Source: Thuidium tamariscinum
Lineage: Eukaryota > Streptophyta > Bryopsida > Hypnales > Thuidiaceae
Assembly: GCA_947034885.2 (NCBI GenBank)
Contig: OX344757.2
Coordinates: forward strand, 2,170,001-2,234,000
DNA length: 64,000 bases
Reading direction: 5' to 3'
Each line of letters opens with the position of its first letter. The stretch's first letter is position 1. This document shows, piece after piece, positions 1-12,117 of the stretch. The notes beneath the pieces are model-generated. The model saw nothing but the letters and a program-made list of their open reading frames with translations, searched no databases and had not been told where the DNA came from. Position numbers and translations under genes: made by a program.

Positions 1-199
1 TAACTTCAAAACACTAATATCTTGCAATCTACTTGGCAAAAAATTATGAGATTTTTCTACATCTTTTCAAAATAGTGCACTAAAGGATCCTATGGTTATA
101 TGTGTCAAAAAATATTTTTTTGGTAAAATTTGGTAGTTGTCCTAAAAATGACAGTTTTGGAGTAGTTTTGGTGGAAACATAGTTGCGGTCCTTTAGGGG
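1..199. mobile_element. Right end of a TTAA-bounded element (truncated by the window edge)
   Basis: The stretch ends in CCTTTAGGGG followed by TTAA at 200-203, the same end seen at 15911-15925. Its body matches, in opposite orientation, 14979-15190 and 22390-22555. The TTAA after it is the first base block of a broken 273-bp repeat, which indicates insertion into a TTAA inside that repeat. No coding frame is seen. Confidence 0.65.
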
Positions 200-357
200 T
201 TAATAACTTTTGCATACTGTATCCAAATGCTGCAATCTTTGGTGTGTTGGAACATGCTTTCACTTGCCAACATTCAAGACTATATGAAAATCTGAACATC
301 TTAATAATAGTAACTATGCACAGTACCAATTTGTGGTGCTTTTGGGGGTACCCACCT
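200..357. repeat. Partial copy of the 273-bp TA-flanked repeat
   Basis: It starts exactly at the TTAA that lies inside the full copies (1182 and 18001) and runs to the terminal ...GTACCCACCT, followed by TA at 358-359. The left half is missing because another element abuts it. Confidence 0.7.
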
Positions 358-359
358 TA

Positions 360-786
360 CAAGATTTCTCACTGTGCAGAACCCAAAAAACAGAATGCAT
401 TTCAGTTCAGTTACAAGGTTAAGTTTAAGTGTGGATTAACTTGAAATTAAAGATGTAAACTAATTCAGTCTGTAATGAAAGTACCATCATTACCGACTTC
501 AGACTAGTCTAGTGGACCAAAACTAAGTTAGACTTGGAAAGCAGCGCCCTGCCAGTTCCAATCAGTAGTCACAGACAGGTTAAGTTCATGGGTTTGATGG
601 GTTCAGTCGGAGGAAACCAAGAGTTTCAGTGGAAAACTGTGCCTGCATGATGCACACACTCAGACAACACTTATCGAAATTTTTTGGGGACGCAACTGAA
701 TTTTGGGGGATGATTTTTAACAAAAAAAATCTAGTTACTTAGCCAGTGGAATGATCTTTAGATTGCAAAACCTACAAATCAGAAAC
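360..786. other. Non-coding spacer
   Basis: AT-rich sequence with no convincing frame, RNA gene or element end. Confidence 0.5.
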
Positions 787-788
787 TA

Positions 789-1060
789 AGGTGGGTACAC
801 CCAAAAGCACTACTTATTCATACTGTGTCTAGTTGCTGTTATTATAGTGTTCAAATTTTCATACTCTTGGTGGTAAGTGAAACTACGTTCCAACGCACCA
901 GTAAACACAAACATTTGGATACAAGATGCAAAAGTTATTAAAGGTCAAAGTTTGTTTCTAAAAGCACCACCTACACCCTGCATACATCACTGATTTTGAA
1001 AATGTACAGTGATTGTAGATGGCGCTTTTAGGAACTGTGCGCTTTTGAGGGAACCTACCT
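789..1060 (-). mobile_element. 273-bp TA-flanked MITE, copy A (reverse)
   Basis: The ends are AGGTGGGTACACCCAAAA and the inverted form ...GGGAACCTACCT, flanked by TA at 787-788 and 1061-1062. The interior is the reverse complement of copies B and D. It has no coding capacity. A TA target and short terminal inverted repeats suggest a Tc1/mariner (Stowaway-like) MITE, but that class call is inference. Confidence 0.75.
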
Positions 1061-1062
1061 TA

Positions 1063-1335
1063 AGGTAGGTACACCCAAAATGGCACTTGACCTTAAATCG
1101 CCCTGTACAACGTGCATACATTTTCAAAATCAGTCATGTACCTAGCCTGTAGATGGCGCTTTCAGAAACACACTTTGATCGTTAATAACTTTTGCATTCG
1201 GTATCCAAATCCACTGTTCTTTGGTGCATTGGAACATGCTTTCACTCACCAACAAGACTGTAAAAAAATCTGAACAACATAATAACAGGAACTAGGCACA
1301 GTATGCAAAACTGGCGCTTTTGGGTGTACCTACCT
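1063..1335 (+). mobile_element. 273-bp TA-flanked MITE, copy B
   Basis: It runs from AGGTAGGTACACCCAAAA to TTTTGGGTGTACCTACCT and is flanked by TA at 1061-1062 and 1336-1337. It lies head-to-head against copy A, with the single TA shared between them. It contains an internal TTAA at 1182. It is alignable over its full length to copy D at 17882-18154. Confidence 0.8.
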
Positions 1336-1337
1336 TA

Positions 1338-2218
1338 ATAGATGTGATTAAGCTATGAGATTGAGATTACCGAGTTTGATGTTTTTGAGGGAGAGAAAAC
1401 ATCACCAATTCTGACCGGTAACGACTTCTGATAAGTTAAATTTAAGTTAGAGTTGAAGCCGGTCCGTACTCCACTGATTGTTCAAACTGGTTGTGTGTGA
1501 CCCCGTCGTCTTTGGTGTGCATCGATGAGAATAATACAGTGAGATCTGGGAATCATAGTAAGCTGAAGTTACATGCATAACTGTTGTTGGAATTTGTAGG
1601 AAAAACTCGAAAAACTCGAAAAACAAACGAGAATTCTTTGGGAAAGACTCCCAAGTTTCACTCACTCCAACCGCATTTTTTTGAAACAAATGAAACTAGA
1701 TTTCATTGCACAGCCAACTGCATATTTTTTGGTTGTCCTGAATAAACCGGCCATTCATGATAATGCGTGAGACATTGAGACCCCCGCCATGTTGTAATGA
1801 TGGGGAGACGGAGCAGACAACTACTTTTAATCACCATTGACCTTAAATACTGACAGTCAGCTAGCGATGGCTAGTGGATATCTATGCAAAATGCAATGTT
1901 GGAGCCTTGGAGGGGAACCAGCAGACGTCCGTTACCTTAGTTCATTGTTAGTTGATGGAATTGGGAAAAAAAGAAGTCTGTAATTTGAAAACATTGGGAA
2001 AAAAATTGGTTGAAAAAATCTTTAATTATTCAATTTTGAGTACAAAATTTGAAAAATAATGGGATTTGGTATGTGAAGAAACATTTTAAATATGTGGGTT
2101 GTAGGAAAATAGCTAGTAAGGTTGTTTTTTAATATCATAAATAACGTTTCAATAAAATTCAAGAGTGAAAATACTGAGTTATCATAGACGGGTGACTTAA
2201 GAGGATTTCATATGTGTT
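1338..2218. other. Non-coding spacer
   Basis: No gene is recognised. Parts around 1680-1720 and 1940-2010 resemble 17280-17350 and 6985-7060 respectively, so it is probably old repeat sequence. Confidence 0.45.
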
Positions 2219-2222
2219 TTAA

Positions 2223-2928
2223 TCCCTAATGATTCAAGGCCGGTGTGTGTACTTTCAAAATGGGCAAAATTTACCAACAACTTGAGTAACTTGTTTGTTC
2301 ATTTTTTCTTGAAATTGGATAGAATGTAAACATTGGACTCTGTACTTCATATTGGGAGTGAGCACCTAAAAAAAAGCAGATTATTTGACTTTACAATTTA
2401 CAAGGTATTTTAGTTTGAAATTTCATTTGTTAGGTCCAAAAAAAATAAGGCAAAGCTCTCTAAAAGAGCAAAGCTTTGTGAGAATATTTTGAAATGATGA
2501 CCTCTTGTTTTCATTGAAAGACAAGAGAGTTGCAAATATTCATCTAAATTTTACAACATTCTAGTCATTTTGCAATTTTAGGTGGAGGTTGCAATGCATT
2601 GTAGTCATTGAAATGAAAATAGTGTTGTTTTAAAAAAAAAATAGACTAGGCATAGTTTTCCTTCTCATTAAGCTCCTTGATTTGCCATTGTTGAGGGGAA
2701 TAACAATCAGATTAGTTGGTTGAGTTTTTAGTCCATGTCCAAACTACCACCCTAAAATGGTTTGTGAACTACATTACACCATTAAACTTCTTAAAATTCC
2801 ACCATTGGTTCCATAACATAGTCTTTTTCCTAGAAGTAATTTTTATTGGAAAAAGAATTCAAAACTTGAGAATGGTAGGCTTTAAATGAAGGGCAACACC
2901 AAAAAATAGTCACTTGGGTCATTAGGGA
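2223..2928. mobile_element. TTAA-bounded inverted-repeat element, copy P1 (706 bp)
   Basis: TTAA at 2219-2222 and 2929-2932 encloses ends TCCCTAATGATTCAAG and the inverse of TCCCTAATGACCCAAG. The interior is AT-rich and non-coding. A TTAA target with CCCT-type ends is the signature of piggyBac-type elements, though no transposase is present and the ends are short. Confidence 0.6.
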
Positions 2929-2932
2929 TTAA

Positions 2933-4153
2933 GATTGTCTGGTTATTTTCTATAGCTCTTTTCTACCCAACACTAATCATATTATTTCAACACCATAATC
3001 AAAACCTAGTTTTTGAGGGGTTTTTTTGAGGTTTCAATTACAAATGTTCTTTCTAGAAAACTTATTGTGAACATTACAATGATATCAAATACAATTAGAC
3101 CTCCAAAACAAAATATTCAATATCTAAAGGAGTTATAGGTCTACTCTAGTATCAAAAATATTGGGTACTAGATGGAGTTGTAGATATTAGATTATGCCAT
3201 TTTAGAGATTTGAATATAGAATATATTTTTGCATCAAACTTAAGTTTCTTCAACTATAAAAGTCTTTGAATAAACAAATTTTAGTCTAATAAAAATGATT
3301 TGTGACATTGGAGGGACAGTGTCAAAGTTCAAGATTTGTGTTTCAAGGGTTGAAGCTATGGAGCAACATGACATGAGAGTTCTATAAGGGGTTGAATGTG
3401 TATTTGAAACAAGATTCTTGTCTTCTAGGATTTGGAATTGCTTGAGACCAAATTTAGAATAAAAATCAATTATGTTGCTTGTTTGGAATTGTAAATTGCA
3501 ACACCCCAATTAGGTAGGAGGTCCATAAAATACTCAATTAAGAGTTGGGAATTTATTTGGAGAGGTTAAAATTTCTTTAAATATTTTTTTGTAAACTTTC
3601 TTTTGAAAGGCAAATAGAATTGACATCTAATCTAAGTTTTCATAATTTTTGGAGCTTTGTTATGAATTTTAGAAGTTGAAATACAATAATCATTGATAGC
3701 ATCCACCCCTTGCAATATATGATATTTGTGTATTGCTAAAGCAATGAAAAAAATGTACAAATAGTGTCCATTTTTGAAGGTGGATGCTTTCAAAGTGTGA
3801 GCACTTTATAGATTACCTACCATTAAAATGTGGTCGATTATACCTATAATTTGAACCTTCAAAAGAATCCAATTAGACTACTATAATTTATACTCAAGAG
3901 ATGCATTAGGACCATTTAAGGGAGGTTTGTGTCAATTCTATTTCACATATTGATTTAACTTTTCATTATTGTAGATTTTTTATACAAATATCAATTAAAT
4001 TATATGTAGATATGTCAAAGTTTTTTTATTTGCAACAATTAGAAATCACAAGTAAAAAGTTGAATCATCCTAGCAGATCACAAAGTTTTTAGATCCAACA
4101 TTGTTTTGAAATCCGTGTATGTAAAGTGAGGCTAAAATCTTCATTGATATTCC
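2933..4153. other. Non-coding AT-rich spacer
   Basis: No frame longer than chance and no recognised element ends. Confidence 0.5.
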
Positions 4154-4154
4154 A

Positions 4155-4513
4155 TAAGAGGATTTCTGGCCCCCAAGGAGACCGTTTCAGGGTGTTCCCC
4201 GAAATTGTTCCCACTGCTGCAGACCAGCACCCTGCTGGTCTGAATTTTGGAATTTTGGAAAAAAAAAATTAAAATTTTTTTTTTCAAAAAATTTCAGAAT
4301 GTATTAAAGAGAAAAAAAATGATTTAAAAAAATATTTTTTTTTTCAAAAAAATATTTTAAAAATATTTAATATTTAATTAAAATTAATAAAAATTTATTA
4401 TTTTCTGACGTGGCAGTCGCTCGACCACATCAGCATCGCGTTCCCAGCGTTCCCAATGCGTTCCCAGCGTCTGGGAACTCGCAATCTCTTACAGGAGCTG
4501 AAAATCCTCTTAT
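4155..4513. mobile_element. MITE of the GAGGATTT family, copy 1
   Basis: The inverted ends are ATAAGAGGATTT and AAATCCTCTTAT. The core has GC-rich blocks (GTTCCC words at 4190-4215 and 4440-4480) separated by poly-A/T runs. It aligns in layout and words with 9654-9934 and 43457-43752. The flanks are TAA/TTA-like, so the target duplication is uncertain. Confidence 0.6.
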
Positions 4514-5459
4514 GATTATTTAATATATTCAATCATAGGATTATTTGGTTAACTTGTTCTAATACATCCTCTAAAAAATATGAGTAAAAATCTATACTAA
4601 TTAGAAGATCATGGTGCTTGAATTTCAGAAATATGTATTTTCAATTCTTCCAAAATGTATGGGTTTCATTTTTTAAACTCTTTACCCCCAAAACTAAGTG
4701 AGGCCTACAACTTGCAATTTTCCATAGTATGTTAACAGAATGAGTTGAGGATACATATTAAAAAAAATTTAAGCAAAATATTTCATATTCAAGCTTAAAA
4801 AAATAGCAAATAGAAAGAAGTAAAATCTAATTAAAAATACTAAATTGTTAAGAGTTAGTTATATGATTGAAAATTTCCAATCCAAATAGTTTCATGTTTT
4901 GGTAAACAACATACATAGTATTATATTTGATTATTTTTCTAAAATATTGAATATTGACTTTACAAAATTAAGGACTTCAAAGTTTATTTTTGATAAAAAA
5001 TTCTATATTTACATGTAGATTAAAACTCCTCGTAACTTTCATTTTGTTAATTGAAATAGAATGATCCAAACCATTCCATTTATATATCAATCTAGAGAAC
5101 CAAGTTTAGTTTTTTTATTCTTGAATTTTTTTTCCCCCATATGTTGTCCAAACTACCCTTGTTGTAAACAAACTACACATCATGCAATAACTCTTAACAT
5201 TGTAGTTAATGATTATGAAAATAGTTGTGCCTTAAAGCTACTTCTGGGCTACATGTTCTTCAAAAATTAAAAAAAAGAAAGAAATTCCATTGATAATGAA
5301 TGACCAAAATTGCTTTGTTGCCAAAAAAAATGATACCAGGTCCTTTACATATTAACCCCATTAGTCACTTTAAACTCAAGAACAATAGATATTAAAACTT
5401 ATACAAATTTTCATTTAGAGGTACTAGTGCAATCTTTATGTATAATGTTATAATGATGC
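4514..5459. repeat. Diverged copy of the P2-type repeat interior
   Basis: About 4560-5370 follows the order of 15300-15920: a reminder of 'accaag...ttgttgccaaaaaa', the phrase at 5190-5250 about a conserved ATG-rich stretch, and the tail GGTCCTTTA. The terminal TTAA is blurred (5358-5361), so the limits are not fixed. No coding sequence. Confidence 0.4.
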
Positions 5460-5700
5460 TTGCACCGAGGCTTGCACATCAACATAGAAGCATGAGCCAA
5501 TAAGCTTTAAACATTCTAATTGAGGGTATGCACCTACAACCATTTGAAGGTTCTTATAACATAGGGACACCACAATATGGAAAGAGTCTATAACATAGGT
5601 ACTTATAACATAAACAGATATAGCCAGAGAAAGTGTTTATATTATAGACTCCTGAACTCATGAGTTCATAGATTTTGTATTCACATGCTAGCACCCTCCA
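5460..5700. repeat. Diverged copy of the inverted repeat also at 18.17 and 7.97 kb
   Basis: It shares the run of 'tataacata' words and the flanking 'acatgctagca' with 7970-8180 and 18172-18412. Only the 18.17-kb copy keeps clear inverted arms. Confidence 0.4.
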
Positions 5701-5849
5701 TTATGTTATCATTAATTCTTTTGATAAGAAATCTAGTTCTTGAAACTTAGAGTCCAATAATTGATGTCGACTCTCGTGAGTTCAAAATCAACTTTGATTT
5801 CTTCGCAACCTTGACAAAGAATAAACCAAGTCATTCCATGCCCCCTAAT

Positions 5850-6412
5850 ATACCCACACCTTTGATTTGTGCTCCTCACTCTATCTTAGTTAGCAAAGTG
5901 CGTATGTTTAAAAAAAATTTTGCAAACTTTGATTTGTGTTCCTCACTCTATCTTAGTTATCAATGTGCGGATATTTGGAAAAACTCTTGCACACTTTGAT
6001 TTTGTGCTCCTCACTCTATCTTAGTTAGCAAAGTGTAGATGTTTAAGAAAAATTCTTGCAAACTTTGATTTATGCTCTTCACTCTATCTTAGTTATCAAT
6101 GTACAAATGCTTAGAAAATTTCTTGTACACTTTGAATTCTGTTCCTCAATCTATCTTAGTTATCAATATGCGAGTGCTTGGAAAAATTCTTGCACACTTT
6201 GATTTGTGTTCCTCAATCTATCTTAGTTATCAATGTGCAAATGCTTGGAAAAATTCTTGCATGCTTTGATTTGTGTTCCTCAATCTATCTTAGTTATCAA
6301 TGTCCGAATGCTTGGAAAAATTCTTGCACACTTTCATTTGTGTTCCTCAATCTATTTTAGTTAGCAAAGTGTGTGGATATTCGGAAAAATTCTTGCCCCA
6401 AAGCAAACTTTC
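5850..6412. repeat. 67-bp minisatellite, about 8 units
   Basis: The phrase CTATCTTAG recurs at 5881, 5948, 6016, 6084, 6151, 6218, 6285 and 6352 (the last as CTATTTTAG), a spacing of 67-68 bases. Units 1, 3 and 8 continue TTAGCAAAGTG, while units 2 and 4-7 continue TTATCAATGT. The period is not a multiple of three, so short open frames crossing it are chance. Confidence 0.9.
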
Positions 6413-7560
6413 TCCTGAGTGGGTTGTTTGAAATATTAGTGTTTCTCCATTGGAATGCAAGCATTGTGAATCTATTTTTTTTCCCAAAATAATGCAAATT
6501 TTCGGTACCCGCACCCACTTCGAGTTGCAAAGTTGACAGAGTCCAGGATTGCCACCACCATGGCACCGTATTCTCTCATTGGAATGCTAGAATTTGAAGT
6601 TAAGTTATGAGGTAAGTTACCTAAGGTCACTTAATCCAGTCTTCCTTGATCTCTGCCCATGCAGCCGGTCCATGTTGCCGTAGCCCTTGGGATTAGCAGT
6701 GTTGTACCATTCCATAACCATGGAATTTTCCAAAAGGTTGGAGTGATTCATAAGCTTAACTAACTTTACAAGGCCGGTGGCATGCCATATTTGAAGGTGG
6801 AATGCTAAAACGGACAAAATGGGGGACACTCCGTTCATGCGACCTTACCTTACCTATGGATCATACAGACAACTCCATGACTTGGCTCACTCAGCTTTGG
6901 GATTAGGGAGAAGCTAGAGTTCTGTTACTTCCAATTTTCAGTTGCCGCCCATAACAGTGTTCCGGGAGAAACACTGGATATTTCATTGATAGTCAGTGGA
7001 ATTGGGTAAAAAAATGGTTGTAATTTTAAAACATTGGAAAAGATGTGGGGAAGAAATTGAAAGAATTTCTATCTAGAATAAAGAGTAGGAAAAAACATGG
7101 ACTTCATACTTGAAAAAACAAACTCAATATGGGAATCAACCCTAGAAGAACCAGGACTGAGGCCCTTTGTGACCCTGTAGGACATTGTGAATTTGGTGGT
7201 CTTTGCTCAGGCTAGCATTGACCAAGTACTTTTCAATACAATATAACTTAATAATCATGATAGTACGTATGTAACAATGTATCAGAGTTCATATATAAAG
7301 ACTACAATTAGAAAGTTATAAGGTCTAATATAGGTCGTATGGAGGGTTCCCAATGGTCTTTCAAGGCTTATTGAAAAATACCTAGTGGAAGCCGCAAAGA
7401 ATATTGAATGTTGGAAGAAAGTGGCATGTATTATCCATTGATAACTCAATAAGGTAGGGATAGGCATTATCAATTCCACGTAAATATATATAACTTCTAA
7501 GTTAGGCACATCTACAAAGCACTACTTTGTCTACTATGTATAATTTTATATAGTTGTATT
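6413..7560. other. Non-coding spacer
   Basis: No gene seen. The part near 6985-7060 resembles 1940-2010. Short frames here have no features of a protein family. Confidence 0.45.
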
Positions 7561-7970
7561 GAACCTAAATTTTACTTTTTGATTGGCAAGTAAAAAATTT
7601 CAATGCACCAAAGTCTACATCAAGTGAATAACAAATACAAAAGTTATGTGAAATCTAATTTTTTTGGTAGATGTTATGATATCATTTCTTCAACAATAGA
7701 TACATATTAATCTTTGAAGTTACCAAGTATTCCAGGTAGCATTTTTGGCAATATGGTATTTATAGTCATTTGTTTACAAATGGAATTTTCATTTTTTCTT
7801 TGAATTTTTCCAAGAACATGTGGTTGAGGAGTAGCTAGCTTTGGGAAGAACAATTTTCATAACTTTTGACTACATGGTTAAGAAGTTATTATACAATATA
7901 CTATTTCTTTCTCAACATGAGCAACTTACAAAGGTTGCTATAATTATGTGAGCTTAAGAACATGAGACTA
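7561..7970. repeat. Fragment related to the P2 repeat (reverse)
   Basis: The stretch with 'cataacttttgactacatggtt' (7858-7880) matches 21790-21815 and the reverse of 15765-15790. No ends are found. Confidence 0.4.
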
Positions 7971-9650
7971 TGAACCTAGAAGACTACATACCTATCTTAT
8001 AGGTTTTTATATTATAGAAACCTTTCATGATTATAGTCTAACTTTATTATGAGCTTTGTTATAGATTCCTATATTATAAGCGTTTATATTATAAATGCCT
8101 TCAATGGTTGTAGGAAATCTACTTATATACATGGTCCAAGTTCACGGCATGCTTGCATTTTGATACTCACACACTAGCATCATTTGTGGAAAACTTTGAA
8201 TCTTGCTATTAATACAACATTACAACCACTGGCATTGGAATTTTTCAATTCCATAACTATATTCTTTATAAATAACTAATTTCAATCATATTCTCCCTCT
8301 TTCTTCTCACTACTCCCTCTATACCTCTAAAAACCTCCAAATCAAATATAGTTTGTTTCCTACTAAAAAAATTTGCTTATTGTTTACACTACCAAATAAG
8401 CTTCTTTTGTATTAAATGACATTGAATGTAGGATTATATGAAACAACCTGAAAGCATTCTTCTCCTAGCGAGCTTGGTGTTGCCTATATGAGACACCTTG
8501 CATAGTTTATTTCTTCAATCATTAGTATTGACAATGGATTCGATGACCATTAGTGTACTATAAAAAAAAATTTACATGAAGAAGTCAAGCAAGTTTTGTT
8601 GTTGCTAGTATTTTGGTTAGAGCACATATTTCTAGAATCCCATTGTTTCTACTAACCTTAAAATCATCAAAAGTGACAAGCCTATAACATTCATGAATTT
8701 TATACATATATGATACTTTCCACATGGATTTTGAGTGCCTAACCTAAAGATTTTGCATAGGTATGAAAGATGTATTATTGATTCTTGAATGCATATATCT
8801 CTAGTACAAAGACTAAAAATATAGTTGATCCCTTATGGAGAAGTTTTGGAAGGTTTTTTTAGGGACAAAGAGAGTAACTATGTTTTTCAAACATGAATAT
8901 GAAATATTTTTTGTTGAAATTTTTTGTATGTGTTTCTAATTTTTTTTCCAACATATTAAGAGAATTGCAAGTTGTAAGATCTACACATTTTTGAATAGGT
9001 TTGAAAGATAAAACCTAACCATTTAGGAAGAATTCAAAAGATTCTTTTTTGAAATCCAAGAATAATAATTTTGTAATTAGTATAATTTTAGATTGAATTA
9101 AATACATCCTTGGAGAGTCAAATCAAACAAGTTAACTAAGGGATCTTGTAATTGGATTTGCTAATGGATAGATATAGATGATGATTTTACCTTTGCTTTG
9201 GAAATGAGTATTTTGAAGCACTTTAAATCTAAAATCATTGAATTCTTTTAGAAATCAACTACCAAACAACTTTTGTCATGGGTCTAAGAACATATTAGAA
9301 ACACATTAGGCATTTTTCCTTCAAATATACCATTTTAATACCATCTTTATTCTTTTGATCCATTAAAACAAAAATACAATTTAAAAATATTCTAAATGTA
9401 GGATCTTAATTTAGACTTGTATGTGAATATGTGGTAAATAATTTTGACATTTAATCTTATGGATTAGTAGAAAATAGAATTTGAAGTGAAGTGAAAAGTT
9501 TTTTACAATCTAAGTAAGAATTTCAAATGACATTAACTACTACTTGTGATTAATTTTTTGTACTTATGGATTTTGAACCTATGGAAAAGTGTTTTTAAGT
9601 CCAAAAGATGGATGAATGTAGAAATACAATGCTTCATCAAATTTGAAGCA
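7970..9650. other. Non-coding spacer with an old inverted-repeat remnant
   Basis: 7970-8180 resembles 18172-18412 (tatattata words). The rest is AT-rich sequence in which I see no gene. Confidence 0.45.
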
Positions 9651-9653
9651 TTA

Positions 9654-9934
9654 GAGGGGATTTGAGGGCTCCAAAGGGCCGTTTCGAGATTGTTCTCGAA
9701 ATTGGTTCGGGAACTGCAGGCTGTTGTTAGGCCAGCATTTCCCAAAAAATAAAAAAATAAAAAATTGGAGGTCGTCTAATATGAAAAAAATCCAAAAAAA
9801 AATTTCAAAAAAAAAATTAATGATGTGGCACTCTCTTGACTACATAGGATTCTTGCAAAACTGCGTTTCCATGGCAGTTTCCACGTTTTCGAACTATGGG
9901 AACTCGCGAGCTTCTAGAGCCCTCAAATCTCTCC
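9654..9934. mobile_element. MITE of the GAGGATTT family, copy 2
   Basis: The ends are GAGGGGATTTGAGGGCTC and the inverse of GAGAGATTTGAGGGCTC. The flanks are TTA on the left and TAA on the right. The middle contains an A-rich run and the same 'tgatgtggca...' and 'gggaactcgcgagc' words as copy 1. Confidence 0.7.
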
Positions 9935-9937
9935 TAA

Positions 9938-12117
9938 TGTGATTGATATCTTGGCAATTTCTCAAAAAGTGAAAAAAGAAGGGTTGGTTGCTATGTTGTG
10001 AGAAACAACAACACACTATCCCTTTTTGCAATCAAATTTTTTGTGACCTTTTTCCAAGAATAAAAAAATCCCAATGATAGATTGAAAAAATAAATGATTT
10101 ACTACAAGATTGTCAAGAAATTAGAAAAAAAACACTAAAAAATGTCATTTAATTTCTACACAAATTAGAATGTTAATGCTACCAAAAAAAGTGTAAACAA
10201 TGTTGGACATTTCTTAAAAAATAGAGTCTGTTGTGTTCCTATTCAAAACCACTTGTTCCTCGACAATGTTCTTGTCATTGAGAACTTCAAATCCTCTCTA
10301 TATTGAACAAGGGTCTTAAAGGGACCAAGAAATTAAAGGAATTTATTCTTGAAAACTGTAGATGTTTGAAATATGATGTATAGGCCTAGCACACTTCAAT
10401 AATAAGTGATGTACACTAAAGGTTGTCATTTTTATAATGTGTAATATTGATTAATTAGAATAGGTCCCCTTAAAAAATCCTATTCAATGTAGCTACCCTA
10501 GGGTGCACATTGGCCTTCTAATTAGACAATTCATTGACCTCATTGACCATCCATGGGATTGTTCCCTTACAAAAGCTGTATTGGTGCATCTCAAATATAT
10601 TCACCCATTGCTCCATTCCTAGCCTCCTAAAATAGGAAGTCTATAAATTGTTCATTTAAGAGTTGAAATTGAATTTTTAAGAGGCAAAACTTTTTAAATG
10701 ATTTTTTAGTAAATTTCCTTTGAAAGACAATCATGTAGTAATTGACATCTAATCTAGGCCATTTCATATTTTTTGGTGATAAGATCATGTAATGAAAATA
10801 ATTTGGTTAGAAATTGATTAATAATTATTTCTTAGAAAGTGTTGATTTTTAATAGTTTTGAAAGTACTTGTCAATTTATCATAGACACATCCTTAGGGTG
10901 GTTGATGATCACAAAAGGGCCAAGAAAATTTTGGATGTAAATCAATTACAAAATGTCACCATTTAATATATAAGCCTTATCATTGATTGTGACTATTCTA
11001 GAAAAATACAGTATTCATTTTAAGTGTGTTAAATGACTCTTATAGAATTACTTTCTATTACTTTTTAGCAATATAATGGCACTTCTGGACTTTGGGACTT
11101 CACACTTCAAAAATCAATACTAATTTATATTTAATTATAGGACCATAGGATCTTACACTAGAGGAGTATATAAATGTGTGGAAGAAATTTTGGAAACCTT
11201 ATTGCATGGATTGCAAATATTTATATTTGTAGTCAAGGAAATAGATTCTCTTGCATATTGTGTGACTAAAATCTCAAGCTTTGAATATTTTCAAATTAAA
11301 ATTTTTGTAGGAAAAAATTTATGTTGAAGGATTGAGTTGAAAGTCTAGGGACAAAAATATTGAGAACAACACATTTTTGGTTTTCATTTCTTTAAAAATT
11401 GTCAAATAGAAGTAGGTATGACATTGAAGAAAAAACTAAATTGCTAATAGGACTAAGATCAAAGTGAAACACAATAATTCCAATGGTGGGACTATTCTAG
11501 CAAGTGCATTGAATCCTATCAAAAAAATTATTGAGAAAATTATTAATTTTTTATTAATAATAAATCCTATAAGTTATTTTTTCAAGAAGTTGCTTAGATT
11601 GAACAAAAAATAAATTGTTTGTAACTTTCTCATCATGATCCCAAATAGAATGAATCAAAATCTTTCCATGTAGAAAACAATTCTTTCCATTAGAAACAAA
11701 ATTTAAAATTTTAATTTGGACTTGTTGTAATTTTTTGAGTGTTGCTTGATAAACTTCATTTCGGGCTTAAGAGGGCATAATTTTTTCTCCTAGGCATTGA
11801 TTTAGATAAAAATTATATTTTCTACAAGATAATAAGTTTTCTTACCTTTCAAAAAGTTTCATAAAATCATTACAAATATTAACACTGTGGAAACCTACCA
11901 CATTTTATTACCTCAAGGAACAATGGGACATTAGGAAGATAAGGAAGTAATGTAAAACTAAGAAAAGAGGAAAGATGGTTAGAATGCAACAATCGCAAAC
12001 CTTGAGAACAAATGAGTTTCAGTACAAAACTTAGTGTACAAGTTGTCATGCAAACTTGCAAAGCATGTTGATAGATATATTCACCCCTAAGCACCTTTGG
12101 GGGACTAAAAGTGTTCT
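9938..12117. other. Non-coding AT-rich spacer
   Basis: No frame with protein character, RNA gene or element termini recognised. Confidence 0.5.
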
